Assembly (NCBI RefSeq): GCF_006489205.2
Contig: NZ_VFYR02000001.1
Span: 670,563 to 734,562, forward strand
Reading direction: 5' to 3'
DNA from: Brevibacterium sp. XM4083
GTDB taxonomy: Bacteria > Actinomycetota > Actinomycetes > Actinomycetales > Brevibacteriaceae
DNA length: 64,000 nucleotides
The translations under genes were made by a program, and so were the position numbers. The notes beneath the pieces were generated by a model. It made no database searches. It was not told the origin of the DNA and worked only from the letters and a program-made list of their open reading frames with translations. Below, one piece after another: positions 33,038 through 42,326 of this stretch. The first letter of the stretch is position 1; every line of letters begins with the position of its first letter.

Positions 33038-34291
33038 TCAGAGCGCGATCGCGCCGATCGCCGCGGCGATGAGGACGACGGCCCAGGCGGGCAGGTTCCA
33101 CCGGGTCAGGGCGATGAACGCGGCGAGGGCGATCGCCAGCGTCGCCGGGCTGGTGATGCCCTCGACGAACACGGGATCGAAGAGGGCGGCGCCGAGGAGG
33201 CCGACGACGGCGGCGTTGACCCCGAGCAGGGCGCGGCGGGCGCGGACCGAGCCGTGCAGGCTCTGCCAGAACGGCAGGGCCCCGACGGTGAGCAGCCCGG
33301 CGGGGAGGAAGATCGCCAGCAGCGCGATCGTCGCACCGAGGAGGCCCGTCGGCTCCGTCGTCATCGACGCTCCGAGGAAGGCCGCGAAGGTGAAGAGCGG
33401 CCCGGGCACCGCCTGTGCGGCCCCGTAGCCGGCGAGGAAGGTCTCACTGTTGACGAGGCCGGAGCGCACCGTCTCCGTGTCGAGGAGCGGCAGGACGACG
33501 TGGCCGCCGCCGAAGACGAGGGAACCCGCGCGGTAGAAGATGTCGGTGAGCCGCAGCGTCGGATCACCGGTGACGGCGGTCGCGATCGGCAGGAGGACGA
33601 GAAGGGCCGCGAAGACGAGGAGGGCGGCGGCACCGACCCTCTTCGACACGGACACCCGGAATCCCGGCGGCGCGCTCGCCCCCGACTCCGCAGTCTCCTC
33701 CGCGGCCGCGGCCGCCTCGGCGCGGATTGTCGCCTCCTCCGGTCGCAGCCAGGTCAGGCCGAGACCGGCCCCGACGATGATCGCCAGCACCTGCACGACG
33801 GGAGAGGGGATGAGGAGGACGATGATCGCGGCGAGACCGGCGATCGTCGCGCGCTTGGCATCCGGGGCCAGCGACTTCCCCATCCCGAGGACGGCGCCGG
33901 CGACGATGGCGACGGCAGCGGCTTTCACACCGTCGAGCCACCCGGTGCCGAGCGCGTCACCGTACGCGTCGAACCCGTAGGCGAAGGCGACGAGCACGAT
34001 CGCCGAGGGCATGGTGAACGCGAACCACGCCGCGAGCAGGCCGCCGAACCCGGCGCGCTGCAGGCCGATGGCCATGCCGACCTGGGATGATGCCGGCCCG
34101 GGAAGGAACTGGCAGAGTGCGACGACATCGGCGTAGGCGGTGTCGGTCAGCCACCGGCGGCGGGCGACGAAGGTCTCGCGGAAGTAGCCGAGGTGCGCGA
34201 CGGGACCGCCGAAGGAGGTGAGGCCGAGCCGCAGGAAGACGCGGAAGACCTCGCCCACTGTGCCCGGATGCCGCGTGACCGTTGTGCTCAT
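33038..34291 (-). CDS. chrA: Chromate transporter ChrA (two-domain)
   Basis: 417 residues made of two homologous CHR halves. The first has FLRLGLTSFGGPVAHLGYF and LCQFLPGPASSQVGMAIG. The second has FYRAGSLVFGGGHVVLPLL and GYGAAQAVPGPLFTFAAF. These FGGP/FGGGH and PGP motifs define the family, which expels chromate by a proton- or anion-coupled mechanism and may handle sulfate-like anions. A charged cytoplasmic loop joins the halves (about 190-215). AAGGAG lies 5 nt before the ATG. No chrB regulator is adjacent. Confidence 0.93.
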   Translation of the reverse strand: MSTTVTRHPGTVGEVFRVFLRLGLTSFGGPVAHLGYFRETFVARRRWLTDTAYADVVALCQFLPGPASSQVGMAIGLQRAGFGGLLAAWFAFTMPSAIVLVAFAYGFDAYGDALGTGWLDGVKAAAVAIVAGAVLGMGKSLAPDAKRATIAGLAAIIVLLIPSPVVQVLAIIVGAGLGLTWLRPEEATIRAEAAAAAEETAESGASAPPGFRVSVSKRVGAAALLVFAALLVLLPIATAVTGDPTLRLTDIFYRAGSLVFGGGHVVLPLLDTETVRSGLVNSETFLAGYGAAQAVPGPLFTFAAFLGASMTTEPTGLLGATIALLAIFLPAGLLTVGALPFWQSLHGSVRARRALLGVNAAVVGLLGAALFDPVFVEGITSPATLAIALAAFIALTRWNLPAWAVVLIAAAIGAIAL

Positions 34292-34321
34292 CCGCTCTCC
34301 TTGTTCATCGACTCACGCACA

Positions 34322-34351
34322 GACCGCAGTGTGCGGCGCACGTCTGCGGTC
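34322..34351 (-). promoter_or_regulatory. Structured leader hairpin upstream of chrA
   Basis: GACCGCAG (34322-34329) pairs with CTGCGGTC (34344-34351), and inside it GTGC (34331-34334) pairs with GCAC (34338-34341). It ends 30 bp before the chrA start on the template used for its mRNA, so it could be a leader element or an operator dyad. No known riboswitch matches. Confidence 0.35.
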
Positions 34352-34390
34352 CAGTCAACGGCGTGAACATGACGGACAGGTGAACTCGGC

Positions 34391-34467
34391 CCGCGGAGCC
34401 TCGGCGCGCGGAGCCTCGGGCCCGGGAGCGTCTCGCCGCGGAGGAGTCCCTCCGCGGAGGAGTCCGC
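34391..34467. repeat. Two short tandem duplications in the chrA upstream gap
   Basis: GCGGAGCCTCGG occurs twice with a 16-bp period (34393-34418). CCGCGGAGGAGTCC occurs twice with a 16-bp period (34436-34451 and 34452-34467). They lie just beyond the stop codon of the minus-strand GNAT gene. Confidence 0.75.
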
Positions 34468-34473
34468 CCCGGA

Positions 34474-35337
34474 TCACGGGTGGTGGAGGAGGTACGTGCC
34501 GCCCTTGAGGCACGTGTCGAGGACCCAGCCGTCGGCGACGAGGGCGGTGAGCGATTCGCGCAGGGCCAGGCGCCACCTCGTCGCGAGCTCGGGGTCGTGG
34601 CGGCGCAGGTTCTCGATGTCGGAGGGGAAGTCGAGGGAGACGACGGCGGCCTCCCGCGGCACCTCGGAGATGAGCGGGGCACCCGACTCGTCGGCGCGCA
34701 GGCACGCGAACGCGGCGTCGGCGGAGACCGCGGGCACCCGGGCGGGGCGGTCGAGCGGCCACGACACCATCATCCGGTCGCTGGCCTGTCCGGCGTTGAC
34801 GCCGTCGCGCATCTGCCCGTAGAAGTCCTCGAGGTACTCGACCATGCTCACGCCGAGGCGCTGGAAGTTGAAGTACGCGTTGCGGGCGATGAGCGGATCG
34901 AAGGTCCACGTCATCTCCGTGATCCCCAGCCGCAGGCACCACAGCCGCTGGTGGAGCTTCATCGCCGATCCCGCGCCGTGCCCGATGTGCTCGTGCCGGA
35001 CCCCGGCGATGTGCGAGTGCATGACGGTGCCGAGCGGCTGGCCGAAGAATCCGATCGTCACCCCGATCATCTCCGCAGGGTCGTCACGGCTGTACGCCGC
35101 CGAGACGTAGTTGCCGGCATGGGCGAAGGCGACGATGAGCCCGGGTTCGAGGACGTTCGTGCCGGTCTGGTCGACGTTCCACACCTCGTCGAGGAGCAGC
35201 GAGGCCTCGGCCGCCTCGGCGGCAGTGTGGAGTTCCCGGACCTCGACGTTCGCCATCTCGGCGGCGGCCGCGAACTCGTCCTCGGCCACGGCCAGGGTCT
35301 CGGAGTCGACGGGCTTGAGTCCGGGGTGCGCTGCCAT
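34474..35337 (-). CDS. COG3375-type predicted GNAT acetyltransferase
   Basis: 287 residues. The central GNAT core reads VMHSHIAGVRHEHIGHGAGSAMKLHQRLWCL, then the diagnostic ITEMTWTFDPLIARNAYFNFQRLG and LEDFYGQMRDGVN. These match the COG3375 family of predicted acetyltransferases with an extra C-terminal domain. Biochemical function is unknown; some relatives have been linked to amino-acid derivatives. I chose ATG 35337, which has CACAAT 6 nt upstream; an upstream GTG frame adds 22 unrelated residues. The gene runs divergently from the hydroxyacyl-CoA dehydrogenase. Confidence 0.82.
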   Translation of the reverse strand: MAAHPGLKPVDSETLAVAEDEFAAAAEMANVEVRELHTAAEAAEASLLLDEVWNVDQTGTNVLEPGLIVAFAHAGNYVSAAYSRDDPAEMIGVTIGFFGQPLGTVMHSHIAGVRHEHIGHGAGSAMKLHQRLWCLRLGITEMTWTFDPLIARNAYFNFQRLGVSMVEYLEDFYGQMRDGVNAGQASDRMMVSWPLDRPARVPAVSADAAFACLRADESGAPLISEVPREAAVVSLDFPSDIENLRRHDPELATRWRLALRESLTALVADGWVLDTCLKGGTYLLHHP

Positions 35338-35435
35338 GGTGTCATTGTGCCACCGAACGCCCCGGTGAGAGCCGTCACGGGCGAAGATTTTCGTCCCCCT
35401 CAAGGGCCCCTGCCGTGCCGGTATAGCCTGGGACC

Positions 35436-36410
35436 ATGTCGTTCACAGTCGCCGTCATCGGGGCCGGCACCATCGGCCGCTCCTTCGCTCGTCTCTTCGC
35501 CGCGTCGGGATACGACGTCGTGGTCGTCGATCCCCGGGACGACCTCGCCGAGGTGGTCGCCGGCATCCGTGCCGACGTCGACACCGATGTCGCCGCCCGT
35601 GCCGCAGCCGCGGAGGAGCGCGACCCCGACCTCGTCGGCTCGGACCTCGGCGGGACGGCCGCGCGCGGACGGACCGGCACCGTCGACCTCGCGGACTCGC
35701 TCGAGGAGGCGGTCGCCTCGGCGGGATTCGTCCAGGAGTCCGGACCCGAGGACCCGGACGAGAAGCCCCGGCTCTTCGCCCGGATCGCCGCGGCGGCACC
35801 GGCCGAGGCGGTGCTCGCGACCTCGTCGTCGACGATCCCCGCCTCCCACATCGCCGGCGCCCTGCCCGCCGAGGCGGCCGCCCGGGTCATCGTCGGACAC
35901 CCCTTCAATCCGCCGCACCTCATGCCGCTCGTCGAAGTCGTCCCTTCCCCGGTCACGAGCGCCGAGACGCTGACCCGCACCGTCGAGTTCTACCGCAGCT
36001 GCGGACGCGAACCCGTCGTCCTCGCCCGCGAGGTCCGCGGATTCGTCGGCAACCGACTCCAGAACGCACTGCTCAAGGAGGCGATCGCCCTCGTCGAGAA
36101 CGGCGTCGTCACCGCCGCCGACCTCGACGCGGTGATGCGGAACTCACTGGGCCTGCGGTGGGCGGCCGTCGGCCAGTTCGCAGGCATGCACCACGGCGGG
36201 GGAGAGGCCGGGATCCGCGGATTCATGCACCACATCGGCCCCGCATTCGCCGCGATCGACGACCTGCCGCTCGACCTCGGCGACGAGGCGATGGAGACGG
36301 TGTTCGCGCAGGTCGAGGACGCCTATGGAACGACCCCGAGTCCCGCCGCGGCCGCCGAGCGCGACCGGATCCAGCGCGCCGTGCTCAGAGCGCGCGGGCA
36401 GGCGCTGTAG
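35436..36410 (+). CDS. 3-hydroxyacyl-CoA dehydrogenase family protein
   Basis: 324 residues. Rossmann domain 1-190 with GAGTIG (9-14) and the acidic strand end VVVDPRDD; catalytic His155 in VIVGHPFNPPHLMPLVEVV; C-terminal helical domain from about 195 with GNRLQNALLKEA. The short single-domain form with LRWAAVGQFAGMHHGGGEAG resembles carnitine or gulonate dehydrogenases (lambda-crystallin group) as much as the fatty acid enzyme, so the hydroxyacid substrate is open. TAGCCT (35424-35429) ends 6 nt before the ATG: leaderless. Confidence 0.87.
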   Translation: MSFTVAVIGAGTIGRSFARLFAASGYDVVVVDPRDDLAEVVAGIRADVDTDVAARAAAAEERDPDLVGSDLGGTAARGRTGTVDLADSLEEAVASAGFVQESGPEDPDEKPRLFARIAAAAPAEAVLATSSSTIPASHIAGALPAEAAARVIVGHPFNPPHLMPLVEVVPSPVTSAETLTRTVEFYRSCGREPVVLAREVRGFVGNRLQNALLKEAIALVENGVVTAADLDAVMRNSLGLRWAAVGQFAGMHHGGGEAGIRGFMHHIGPAFAAIDDLPLDLGDEAMETVFAQVEDAYGTTPSPAAAAERDRIQRAVLRARGQAL

Positions 36411-36457
36411 CGCGCCGCGAGCGATGGTGCGTCGCGGTGTGCGAGAGTGCGACCAGC

Positions 36458-36811
36458 TCAGACGGCGCCGACGTAGAAGTACGAGGTGCGGGTGCTGATG
36501 AGGCCTTCGGCGTCGAAGCGGAAGAAGTCGGCGAAGCCCACCGTCGTCTCCGAGCCGTCCTTGAGACGACCGGCGAAGGTGCCGCGGCTGGCGGCCGCCT
36601 CACCGTCGACGAGGATCTCGGCGAGTTCGTGGGCACCGGATTCGATGACGCGCTCGCCGAGGTAGAAGTCCGTGATCTGCTGCCCGACCATCGTCGGGTA
36701 GCCGGGACGGTCGTAGGTGGCGTCGGCGGCGAAGAGTGCGGCGGTGGCCACGGGATCCCCGGCGTCGACGGTCGTGTAGTAGCGCTTGACGAGATCTGTG
36801 ACTGAGGTCAT
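36458..36811 (-). CDS. NTF2-like / SnoaL-type small protein
   Basis: 117 residues, one NTF2-like cone: VTDLVKRYYTTVDAGDPVATAALFAADATYDRPGY, then the strands ending FRFDAEGLISTRTSYF. Such proteins are enzymes (isomerases, cyclases) or binding domains; the sequence does not decide. TAAGTT on the minus strand (36818-36823) ends 6 nt before the ATG and no Shine-Dalgarno is seen. Convergent with the dehydrogenase gene, divergent from the Sad-type gene. Confidence 0.83.
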   Translation of the reverse strand: MTSVTDLVKRYYTTVDAGDPVATAALFAADATYDRPGYPTMVGQQITDFYLGERVIESGAHELAEILVDGEAAASRGTFAGRLKDGSETTVGFADFFRFDAEGLISTRTSYFYVGAV

Positions 36812-37015
36812 AGCGCCAACTTAGCAGTCGCCGCCGGTTCTCAGGGGCCGGGGGCGCCGATCCGCGGGCGAGGAAGCATCCAGGGAATTCGGTGGGAAGG
36901 GGAATTGCCGCGGACCCGGATCGGCCATAGCGTGGGACGTACACGCGGTGACCACCTCGGCGAGGGCCTGCGGTCACCGACGATTCCCGACATCGAAGCA
37001 GAGAAGAGGTCCATC

Positions 37016-38398
37016 ATGTCCACCCTGTATCGCGTCACCAACCCCGCCACCGGAGACGTCGTCGAGGAGTTCCCGACGGCCACGGACGCGGAGATCATGG
37101 CCGCCATCGACCGGTCGGCGACGACGTTCACCGAGTGGAGCCAGACCCCGGTCGCCGAACGCGCGGCCCTGCTCACCCGGGTCGCGGAGATCTACGCCGA
37201 ACGCGCCGAGGAGCTCGCCGAGGTCATCCGGCTTGAGATGGGCAAGTCCGTGCCCGAGGGCAAGGGCGAGGTTGCGCTGAGCTCGGCGATCTACCGCTAC
37301 TTCGCCGACAACGCCGAGGCGTTCCTCGCCGACGAGCCGCTGCGCGGTCCCGAGGACGGCACCGCATGGATCCGCCGCAAGCCCGTCGGCTCGCTGCTCG
37401 GCATCATGCCGTGGAACTTCCCGTACTACCAGGTCGCCCGCTTCGCCGCCCCGAACCTCGCGCTCGGCAACACGATCCTGCTCAAGCATGCCCCGCAGTG
37501 CCCGCGGTCGGCGGCGATCATGGAGGAGATCTTCACCGAGGCGGGCCTGCCCGAGGGTGCGTACATCAACATCTACGCGAGCAACGAGCAGGTCGCCGAC
37601 CTCATCCTCCCCGACCCCCGCAACCAGGGCGTGTCCCTGACCGGCTCCGAACGCGCCGGTGCCGCTGTCGCCGCGGAGGCGGGCAAGAACCTCAAGAAGG
37701 TCGTCCTCGAACTCGGCGGCTCCGACCCCTACATCCTCCTCGACACCGAGGATGTTGCGAAGAGCGCGAAGACGTTCTTCAACACCCGGATGGGCAACAC
37801 CGGTCAGGCCTGCAACTCGCCGAAGCGGATGATCGTCATGGACGACGTCTACGACGAGTTCCTCGAGTCGATCACCGCCGCCGCGAAGAAGGCCACCCCT
37901 GAGGTGCCCGGTGAGGAGGGCTCGCGCCTGTCCCCGCTGTCCTCGGTCGCCGCCGCCGACCGCTTCGTCGAACAGGTGCAGGACACCGTGAGCCAGGGTG
38001 CGACCCTGCTCGCCGGCGGGAAGAAATACGAGGGCGGAGGAGCCTACGTCGAACCCGTCGTCCTCGCCGACGTCGAGAAGGGCATGCGCGGCTACTACGA
38101 GGAGCTCTTCGGCCCCGCCGTCATCGTCTACAAGGTGAGCAGTGAGGACGAGGCCGTCGAACTCGCCAACGACACCCCCTTCGGCCTCGGGGCCGCCGTG
38201 TTCTCCGGCGACGTCGAGCGCGCCGAACGCGTCGGAGCGCAGATCGACTCGGGCATGGTCTTCATCAATGCGCCTGAGGGCTCACGCGAGTACCTGCCCT
38301 TCGGCGGCGTCAAGCGCTCCGGTGTCGGGCGTGAGCTCGGCCCGCTGGCGATGGACGAGTTCGTCAACAAGCAGCTCGTGTTCAAAAGCGACCAGTGA
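37016..38398 (+). CDS. Succinate-semialdehyde dehydrogenase, Sad/YneI type
   Basis: 460 residues. The subgroup motifs LKHAPQCPRSA, LELGGSDPYILL (base Glu232), nucleophile Cys266 in NTGQACNSPKR, and the tail FGGVKRSGVGRELG match E. coli Sad/YneI rather than GabD. That enzyme oxidises succinic semialdehyde and a range of other short aldehydes. ATG 37016 has AGAGG 7 nt upstream. The roughly 200-bp region before it holds one GCCGAGGYGG copy (36952-36961). A terminator follows. No other catabolic gene is in the same unit. Confidence 0.88.
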   Translation: MSTLYRVTNPATGDVVEEFPTATDAEIMAAIDRSATTFTEWSQTPVAERAALLTRVAEIYAERAEELAEVIRLEMGKSVPEGKGEVALSSAIYRYFADNAEAFLADEPLRGPEDGTAWIRRKPVGSLLGIMPWNFPYYQVARFAAPNLALGNTILLKHAPQCPRSAAIMEEIFTEAGLPEGAYINIYASNEQVADLILPDPRNQGVSLTGSERAGAAVAAEAGKNLKKVVLELGGSDPYILLDTEDVAKSAKTFFNTRMGNTGQACNSPKRMIVMDDVYDEFLESITAAAKKATPEVPGEEGSRLSPLSSVAAADRFVEQVQDTVSQGATLLAGGKKYEGGGAYVEPVVLADVEKGMRGYYEELFGPAVIVYKVSSEDEAVELANDTPFGLGAAVFSGDVERAERVGAQIDSGMVFINAPEGSREYLPFGGVKRSGVGRELGPLAMDEFVNKQLVFKSDQ

Positions 38399-38463
38399 GA
38401 GCTGAGCGCTCACCGCGGCAGGAGGGCCTGAGAGCCCGCCGCCGCTGAGTTCGACTCGGCGCA

Positions 38464-38497
38464 GAAGGCGTCGTCCGCATCCGCGGACGGCGCCTTC
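38464..38497 (+). terminator. Terminator after the Sad-type gene
   Basis: A 15-bp stem (38464-38478 with 38483-38497), one wobble pair, and a 4-nt loop. Located 65 bp after the stop. Confidence 0.8.
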
Positions 38498-38535
38498 GCC
38501 GTGTGCGGGTCCCCGCGAACGGTGACGGCGCTCAC

Positions 38536-38554
38536 TGTATCCTGAAGTGATACA
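38536..38554. promoter_or_regulatory. Inverted repeat TGTATC-N7-GATACA upstream of the fatty-acid transporter
   Basis: A perfect 6-bp dyad with a 7-bp centre, 26 bp before the transporter start and just ahead of its Shine-Dalgarno. The size and TGTATC arms would suit a GntR- or TetR-type regulator; no regulator gene is adjacent. TGTATC may overlap the -10 box. Confidence 0.55.
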
Positions 38555-38580
38555 CAGCACTTTCCCAGCAGGAGGTCCCC

Positions 38581-39960
38581 ATGTCGGCACCGACGCCGTC
38601 TGCCCACAAGAACGTCGCGGCCTCGAAGGGGGTGATGCGACCGATCAACCGGGTCCTCGAGCAGTGGATCCCCTCGGCCCTGACCTTCGCGATCGTGCTC
38701 ACCCTCATCGTCGCCGTCCTCGCCTTCGTCCTCACCGGGGCGAGTCCGGTCGAGGTCGTCACGAGCTGGGGCGTCGGCCTGTCCGGGCTGCTCGAGTTCA
38801 TGACGCAGATGTGCCTCATCCTCCTCCTCGGCCACATCCTCGCCAACACCGGCCCCGTCCAGGCGCTGCTCTCCCGGCTCGCCCGGGTGCCCGGGTCCCC
38901 GGCGTTCGCCTACGTCTTCGTCTTCCTCGTCGCCGCCGTCGCGAGCCTCATCACGTGGGGACTCGGACTCGTCGTCGGCGCGCTCCTGGCCAGGGAGGTC
39001 GCCGTGCAGGCCCGCCGCCGCGGCATCAAGGTCCACTTCCCGCTCCTCGTCGCCGCCGGCTATTCCGGGATGGTCGTCTGGCACATGGGCTATTCGGGGT
39101 CGGGGCCACTGACCGCCGCGACCCCGGACTCGTTCCTCGCCGACTCCCTCGGCGGTGAGATCGTGCCGGTGAGCGAGACGATCTTCTCGACGTGGAATCT
39201 GCTCGCCATCCTCGGCGTCATCGTCGTCTGCAGCATCCTCTTCTACCTCATCGCCCCGAAGCCGGGTGCCACGGTCTACGAGATGCCCGAATCGGTGTCC
39301 TCGGGGGAGCGCGGCCCCCTCGTCGAGGAGATCGTCACGCCCGCCGACCGCATCGACGCCTCCCGCATCCTCACCCTCGTCATGGGGCTCGCCCTCGTCG
39401 CCTACCTCATCATCCACTTCGCCCAGGGCGGGGGACTGACCCTCGACATCGTCAACTGGTCCTTCCTCGCCCTCATCTTCCTCCTCGTGCGCAACCCCTT
39501 CGAACTCATCGCCCTGACCAAGGACGCGGCGTCGAACGTCGGCGAGATCCTCCTCCAGTTCCCGCTCTACGCCGGCATCCTCGGCATCATGTCCGGTACC
39601 GGGCTCATCGCGGTGTTCTCCGACGCGTTCGTCTCGATCGCCAACCCCATCTCCTTCGGTGTCCTCGCGCTGCTCTCCGCGGGGCTCGTCAACTTCTTCG
39701 TCCCCTCCGGCGGCGGCCAGTTCGCCGTGCAGGGTCCGATCATGCTCGACGCGGCCAACCAGCTCGGCGTCGACCCGTCGATCGCGATCATGGCGGTGTC
39801 CTACGGCGACCAGTGGACGAACATGCTCCAGCCGTTCTGGGCGCTGCCGGTGCTCGCGATCGCGGGTCTGAAGATGCGCGACATCCTCGGCTACACGTTC
39901 ATCACGTTCCTCGGCTCGGGAGTCGTCATGGCGGTGGTCCTCCTGCTCGTCTCACTCTGA
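38581..39960 (+). CDS. Short-chain fatty acid transporter, AtoE family
   Basis: 459 residues and about 11 membrane segments. The family C-terminal block is nearly diagnostic: SDAFVSIANPISFG, FFVPSGGGQFAVQGPIML, then YGDQWTNMLQPFWALPVLAI. AtoE-type carriers import acetoacetate, butyrate and similar short acids. GGAGG precedes the ATG by 5 nt. The last codons (LLVSL) and stop lie inside a 19-bp tandem duplication. The next four genes follow in the same direction, so this may be the first gene of a longer unit. Confidence 0.9.
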   Translation: MSAPTPSAHKNVAASKGVMRPINRVLEQWIPSALTFAIVLTLIVAVLAFVLTGASPVEVVTSWGVGLSGLLEFMTQMCLILLLGHILANTGPVQALLSRLARVPGSPAFAYVFVFLVAAVASLITWGLGLVVGALLAREVAVQARRRGIKVHFPLLVAAGYSGMVVWHMGYSGSGPLTAATPDSFLADSLGGEIVPVSETIFSTWNLLAILGVIVVCSILFYLIAPKPGATVYEMPESVSSGERGPLVEEIVTPADRIDASRILTLVMGLALVAYLIIHFAQGGGLTLDIVNWSFLALIFLLVRNPFELIALTKDAASNVGEILLQFPLYAGILGIMSGTGLIAVFSDAFVSIANPISFGVLALLSAGLVNFFVPSGGGQFAVQGPIMLDAANQLGVDPSIAIMAVSYGDQWTNMLQPFWALPVLAIAGLKMRDILGYTFITFLGSGVVMAVVLLLVSL

Positions 39961-39982
39961 GGAGCTCGTCTCACTCTGAGGA
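39945..39982. repeat. 19-bp perfect tandem duplication across the transporter stop codon
   Basis: GCTCGTCTCACTCTGAGGA occurs at 39945-39963 and again at 39964-39982 without a mismatch. The first copy contains the stop codon (39958-39960). It looks like a recent replication slippage event. Confidence 0.95.
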
Positions 39983-40210
39983 GCAGGCCCGGGACGCGCG
40001 GGGCCGACCTGTCCCATCACCTGTCTCATGGGAGGACATCGGCTGGAGACCACGGCCGGGAATTCGGCTATGGTAGCGTGCATCGTTGGCTGCCGAGCGC
40101 TGAGCGGCCCCTGCGCAGCGGGCCCTGACCGGTCCTCCCGCGACAAGCCCATGAACCCCAAGTTGCCCATGACATCGCGGCGGTCGGTCGCCGGACGAGG
40201 GAGCGAAGAG

Positions 40211-42274
40211 ATGACACTGCAGGCAAAGCAATCCAACGAGGACGCGGCGGGCAGGCCGAAGAAGAACCTGCCACCGGTCAACAAGCGCGTCTTCATCGCG
40301 GCGGCTATCGGCACGCTCGCCATCACACTGTGGGCGTTCTTCGCCCCCGTCAATGCCCAGGCCGTCCTCGGCGCTGTGGTGACGTGGACCTCGGACTGGT
40401 TCGGCTGGTTCTACGTCCTCCTCGTCGCCATCGTCCTCGTCTTCGTCATCTACCTCGCCGCTTCCCGGTACGGGTCGACGAAGCTCGGTCCCGAGCATTC
40501 GAAGCCCGAGTTCGGTCTGCTGCCGTGGGCGGCCATGCTCTTCGCCGCCGGCATCAGTACCGACCTCATGTTCTTCGCCGTGGCCGAACCCGTCACGCAG
40601 TACCTGCAACCGCCGAGCACGGAACCCGAGACCGTCGACGCCGCCCGTGAGGCCACCGTCTGGACGCTCTTCCACTACGGGCTCAGCGGCTGGGGCCTCT
40701 ACGCCCTCATGGGCATCGCGCTCGCCTACTTCGCCTACCGGATGAACATGCCGCTGGCGATCCGCTCGGCACTCGCCCCGATCTTCGGCAAGCGGGTTCA
40801 GGGCACGCTCGGCGACACCGTCGACTTCGCGGCCCTCCTCGGCACGATCTTCGGTGTCGCCACGTCACTCGGCATCGGCGTTGTCATGGTCAATGTCGGA
40901 CTGGGTGTCATCTTCGGCCTGCCCGTGTCCGTGGGGTCGCAGATCGCCATCGTCGTCGTCGGCGTGGGTGTCGCCACGCTCTCGGCCGTCTCCGGCGTCG
41001 ACAAGGGCATCAAGTTCCTCTCCCTGCTCAACGTCTTCGCCGCGATCGCCCTGAGCATCTGGGTGCTCGTGGCCGGCAACACGAAGTTCCTCCTCAACGC
41101 GTTCGTCCTCAATGCCGCCGATTTCGTCCGGCTCTTCCCGAACATGGTGGGCCAGACCTTCGCGTTCGAGGACACGGGCACGTGGATGACGGACTGGACG
41201 CTGTTCTTCTGGGCGTGGTGGATCGCCTGGGCATCGTTCGTCGGGCTATTCCTCGCCCGCATCTCGCGGGGCCGCACGATCCGCCAGTTCGTCATCGGCA
41301 CCCTGACGATCCCCTTCATCTACATCTTCATGTGGATCTCGATCTACGGGAACTCCGCACTCGACATCATCCGCAGCGGCAACCGGGAATTCGGGGAGCA
41401 GACGATGCTCAACCCCGAGGGCGGGTTCTACGAGCTGCTCGCCCAGTATCCGGCGTTCATCATCGTCGCCGCGTTGGCGACGCTCACCGCTCTCCTCTTC
41501 TACGTCACCTCGGCGGACTCCGCGGCCCTCGTCATGGCGAACCTCTCCTCGTTCCTGCCGACACCGCAGGACGACGGGCGCGCCGGACTGCGGATCTTCT
41601 GGGCGGTGCTCACCGGCGCGCTGACTGTGGCGATGCTCATCGTCGGCGGGATCGGTGCGCTGCAGAGTGCGACGGTCATCATGGGTCTGCCCTTCGCCTT
41701 CGTCGTCATCCTCGTCATGATCGGCCTCTACAAGGCCCTGCGCGTCGAGGGCAACCGCGTCGACAGCGTTGAGCAGAGCCTCTCGGGATCGCTGGCCCGC
41801 CGGTCAGGGCGGGGATCGGAGACGTGGAAGAAGCAGCTCTCCCGCGTGCTCGCGTTCCCCAGCGGGAGCAAGGTCCGCGACTACGAGCAGACCGTCCTGC
41901 TGCCGACGATGCGGGAGATCGCCGAGGAGATGCGCTCACGCGGCATCTCCGCCCGCTGCGGCCGCGTCGACTCCGAAGGCCGCTTCGACGATGACGGCGA
42001 GCTCGTCGAACTCGAGGTCGACGGCGAAGGCCAGTACCCCTTCCGCTACCAGGTGTGGCCGCACAAGGTCAGCGTGCCGTCCTTCGGCGGCCGCGTTCCG
42101 CGCGGCACCGAGGACTACTATCGGATGGAGGTCTACCTCGACGGCGGAGCCGGTCAGGGCTACGACATCATGGGCTACACGAAGGACCAGCTCATCGACG
42201 ACGTCCTCGACAAGTACGAGCGCCACGTCGAGTTCCTCCAGATGCAGGAGAACATCACCGGCGGCACCGAATGA
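40211..42274 (+). CDS. BCCT-family transporter (choline/betaine type) with long C-terminal domain
   Basis: 687 residues. Twelve membrane segments to about residue 510, with the BCCT signature FHYGLSGWGLYALMGIALAYF and the TM8 segment FFWAWWIAWASFVGLFLARI. The Trp-rich region points to choline, glycine betaine or carnitine uptake with Na+ or H+. A C-terminal cytosolic domain of about 160 residues (VRDYEQTVLLPTMREIAEEM onward) matches BetT-type choline carriers, where it senses osmolality. ATG 40211 (MTLQAKQ) is chosen after GAGCGAAGAG; upstream in-frame starts add non-conserved sequence. No betA/betB genes are adjacent. Confidence 0.9.
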   Translation: MTLQAKQSNEDAAGRPKKNLPPVNKRVFIAAAIGTLAITLWAFFAPVNAQAVLGAVVTWTSDWFGWFYVLLVAIVLVFVIYLAASRYGSTKLGPEHSKPEFGLLPWAAMLFAAGISTDLMFFAVAEPVTQYLQPPSTEPETVDAAREATVWTLFHYGLSGWGLYALMGIALAYFAYRMNMPLAIRSALAPIFGKRVQGTLGDTVDFAALLGTIFGVATSLGIGVVMVNVGLGVIFGLPVSVGSQIAIVVVGVGVATLSAVSGVDKGIKFLSLLNVFAAIALSIWVLVAGNTKFLLNAFVLNAADFVRLFPNMVGQTFAFEDTGTWMTDWTLFFWAWWIAWASFVGLFLARISRGRTIRQFVIGTLTIPFIYIFMWISIYGNSALDIIRSGNREFGEQTMLNPEGGFYELLAQYPAFIIVAALATLTALLFYVTSADSAALVMANLSSFLPTPQDDGRAGLRIFWAVLTGALTVAMLIVGGIGALQSATVIMGLPFAFVVILVMIGLYKALRVEGNRVDSVEQSLSGSLARRSGRGSETWKKQLSRVLAFPSGSKVRDYEQTVLLPTMREIAEEMRSRGISARCGRVDSEGRFDDDGELVELEVDGEGQYPFRYQVWPHKVSVPSFGGRVPRGTEDYYRMEVYLDGGAGQGYDIMGYTKDQLIDDVLDKYERHVEFLQMQENITGGTE

Positions 42275-42326
42275 TGGGCTGGGAGCCGGGCTGGGGCGCC
42301 GACGCGAGGGACCGGGCGGTGCGACG

